21,207 nucleotides of DNA from SbD1 sp049300095 (GTDB lineage Bacteria > Desulfobacterota > Syntrophobacteria > Syntrophobacterales > Syntrophobacteraceae). Positions within the stretch are counted from its first letter, which is position 1; each line of letters opens with the position of its first letter. The notes under the pieces were generated by a model. It did no database searches and was not told the DNA's origin. It was given only the letters and a program-made list of their open reading frames with translations. Positions 21,120 through 21,207 of this stretch are shown piece after piece. The stretch covers positions 1 to 21,207 of the forward strand of contig JBAQYM010000298.1 in the NCBI GenBank assembly GCA_049300095.1, given 5' to 3'. The position numbers were made by a program, and so were the translations under genes.

Positions 21120-21207
21120 GGTCCGGGCGGGGATCAACCCCGCCCCTACGACCCGACTGGCGGGCCCCGGCCCGCCCAAGGTCCGTAGGGGCGGGGTTGA
21201 TCCCCGC
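21120..21207. repeat. Palindromic cassette at the window end
   Basis: GGTCCGGGCGGGGATCAACC (21120-21139, then CCGCCCCTACG) faces GTAGGGGCGGGGTTGATCCC (21185-21204) and is cut by the window end. It is the same cassette that opens the window at 1-70. A GGCGGGCC / GGCCCGCC hairpin fills the loop (about 21161-21177). Confidence 0.9.

Overview
The window is GC-rich bacterial chromosome. The gene set points to an anaerobic Gram-negative bacterium, most likely of the Desulfobacterota (former Deltaproteobacteria). It includes Feo ferrous-iron uptake with a FeoB-associated Cys-rich protein, a stand-alone heptose-7-phosphate kinase for LPS, DUF4416 beside YicC, YggT beside DivIVA, and a phenylacetate-CoA ligase / ACT / Liv-type ABC cluster. 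This placement is inferred from gene content and synteny known for the group; no rRNA or tRNA gene was recognised.

Layout. 1-610: repeat island, an 11-bp tandem repeat and the control region of the feo genes. 611-5279 (+): Cys-rich FeoA-like protein, terminator, feoA, feoB, repeat island, FeoB-associated protein, aroB. 5281-5757: repeats. 5758-6471 (+): metallo-beta-lactamase-fold hydrolase. 6472-6950: repeats with a 139-bp tandem duplication. 6951-8411 (-): exported protein with 19 tandem 11-residue repeats. 8412-9029: repeats. 9030-9884 (-): tRNA m1A58 methyltransferase. 9905-10455: repeats. 10551-11829 (+): yggT, divIVA, a 56-aa Trm112-like protein. 11922-12926 (+): heptose kinase. 12938-13320: repeats. 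13335-16170 (+): DUF4416, yicC, a membrane-anchored TPR protein, an orphan HicB-like protein. 16171-20995 (+): attenuator leader, phenylacetate-CoA ligase, tandem-ACT protein, livK, livH. 20996-21207: repeats, ending with the same element that opens the window.

Main discovery. In the 404-bp gap before the phenylacetate-CoA ligase gene there is an 18-residue ORF (16333-16389) encoding MRGRFFYFSFWFFSWFSF: 8 Phe, 2 Trp and 1 Tyr. Its last codons form one arm of a hairpin. The sequence just after its stop codon can form an uninterrupted 12-bp helix with the 5' part of a downstream terminator, and a second, textbook terminator follows. This is the architecture of a ribosome-mediated transcription attenuator that senses charged aromatic tRNAs. 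It suggests that the ligase-ACT-Liv operon works in aromatic amino acid supply (arylacetate uptake, CoA activation, then presumably reductive carboxylation by an indolepyruvate:ferredoxin oxidoreductase encoded elsewhere) rather than only in catabolism.

Second theme. A little under a fifth of the window consists of nested, mosaic palindromic islands between and inside operons. Several are bounded by facing copies of GGGGCTGTTGCCCAAA. They enclose one of two exchangeable palindromic cassettes and are often flanked by 7-8 bp tandem repeats that reappear reverse-complemented on the other side. No transposase gene is present, so these look like non-autonomous elements.
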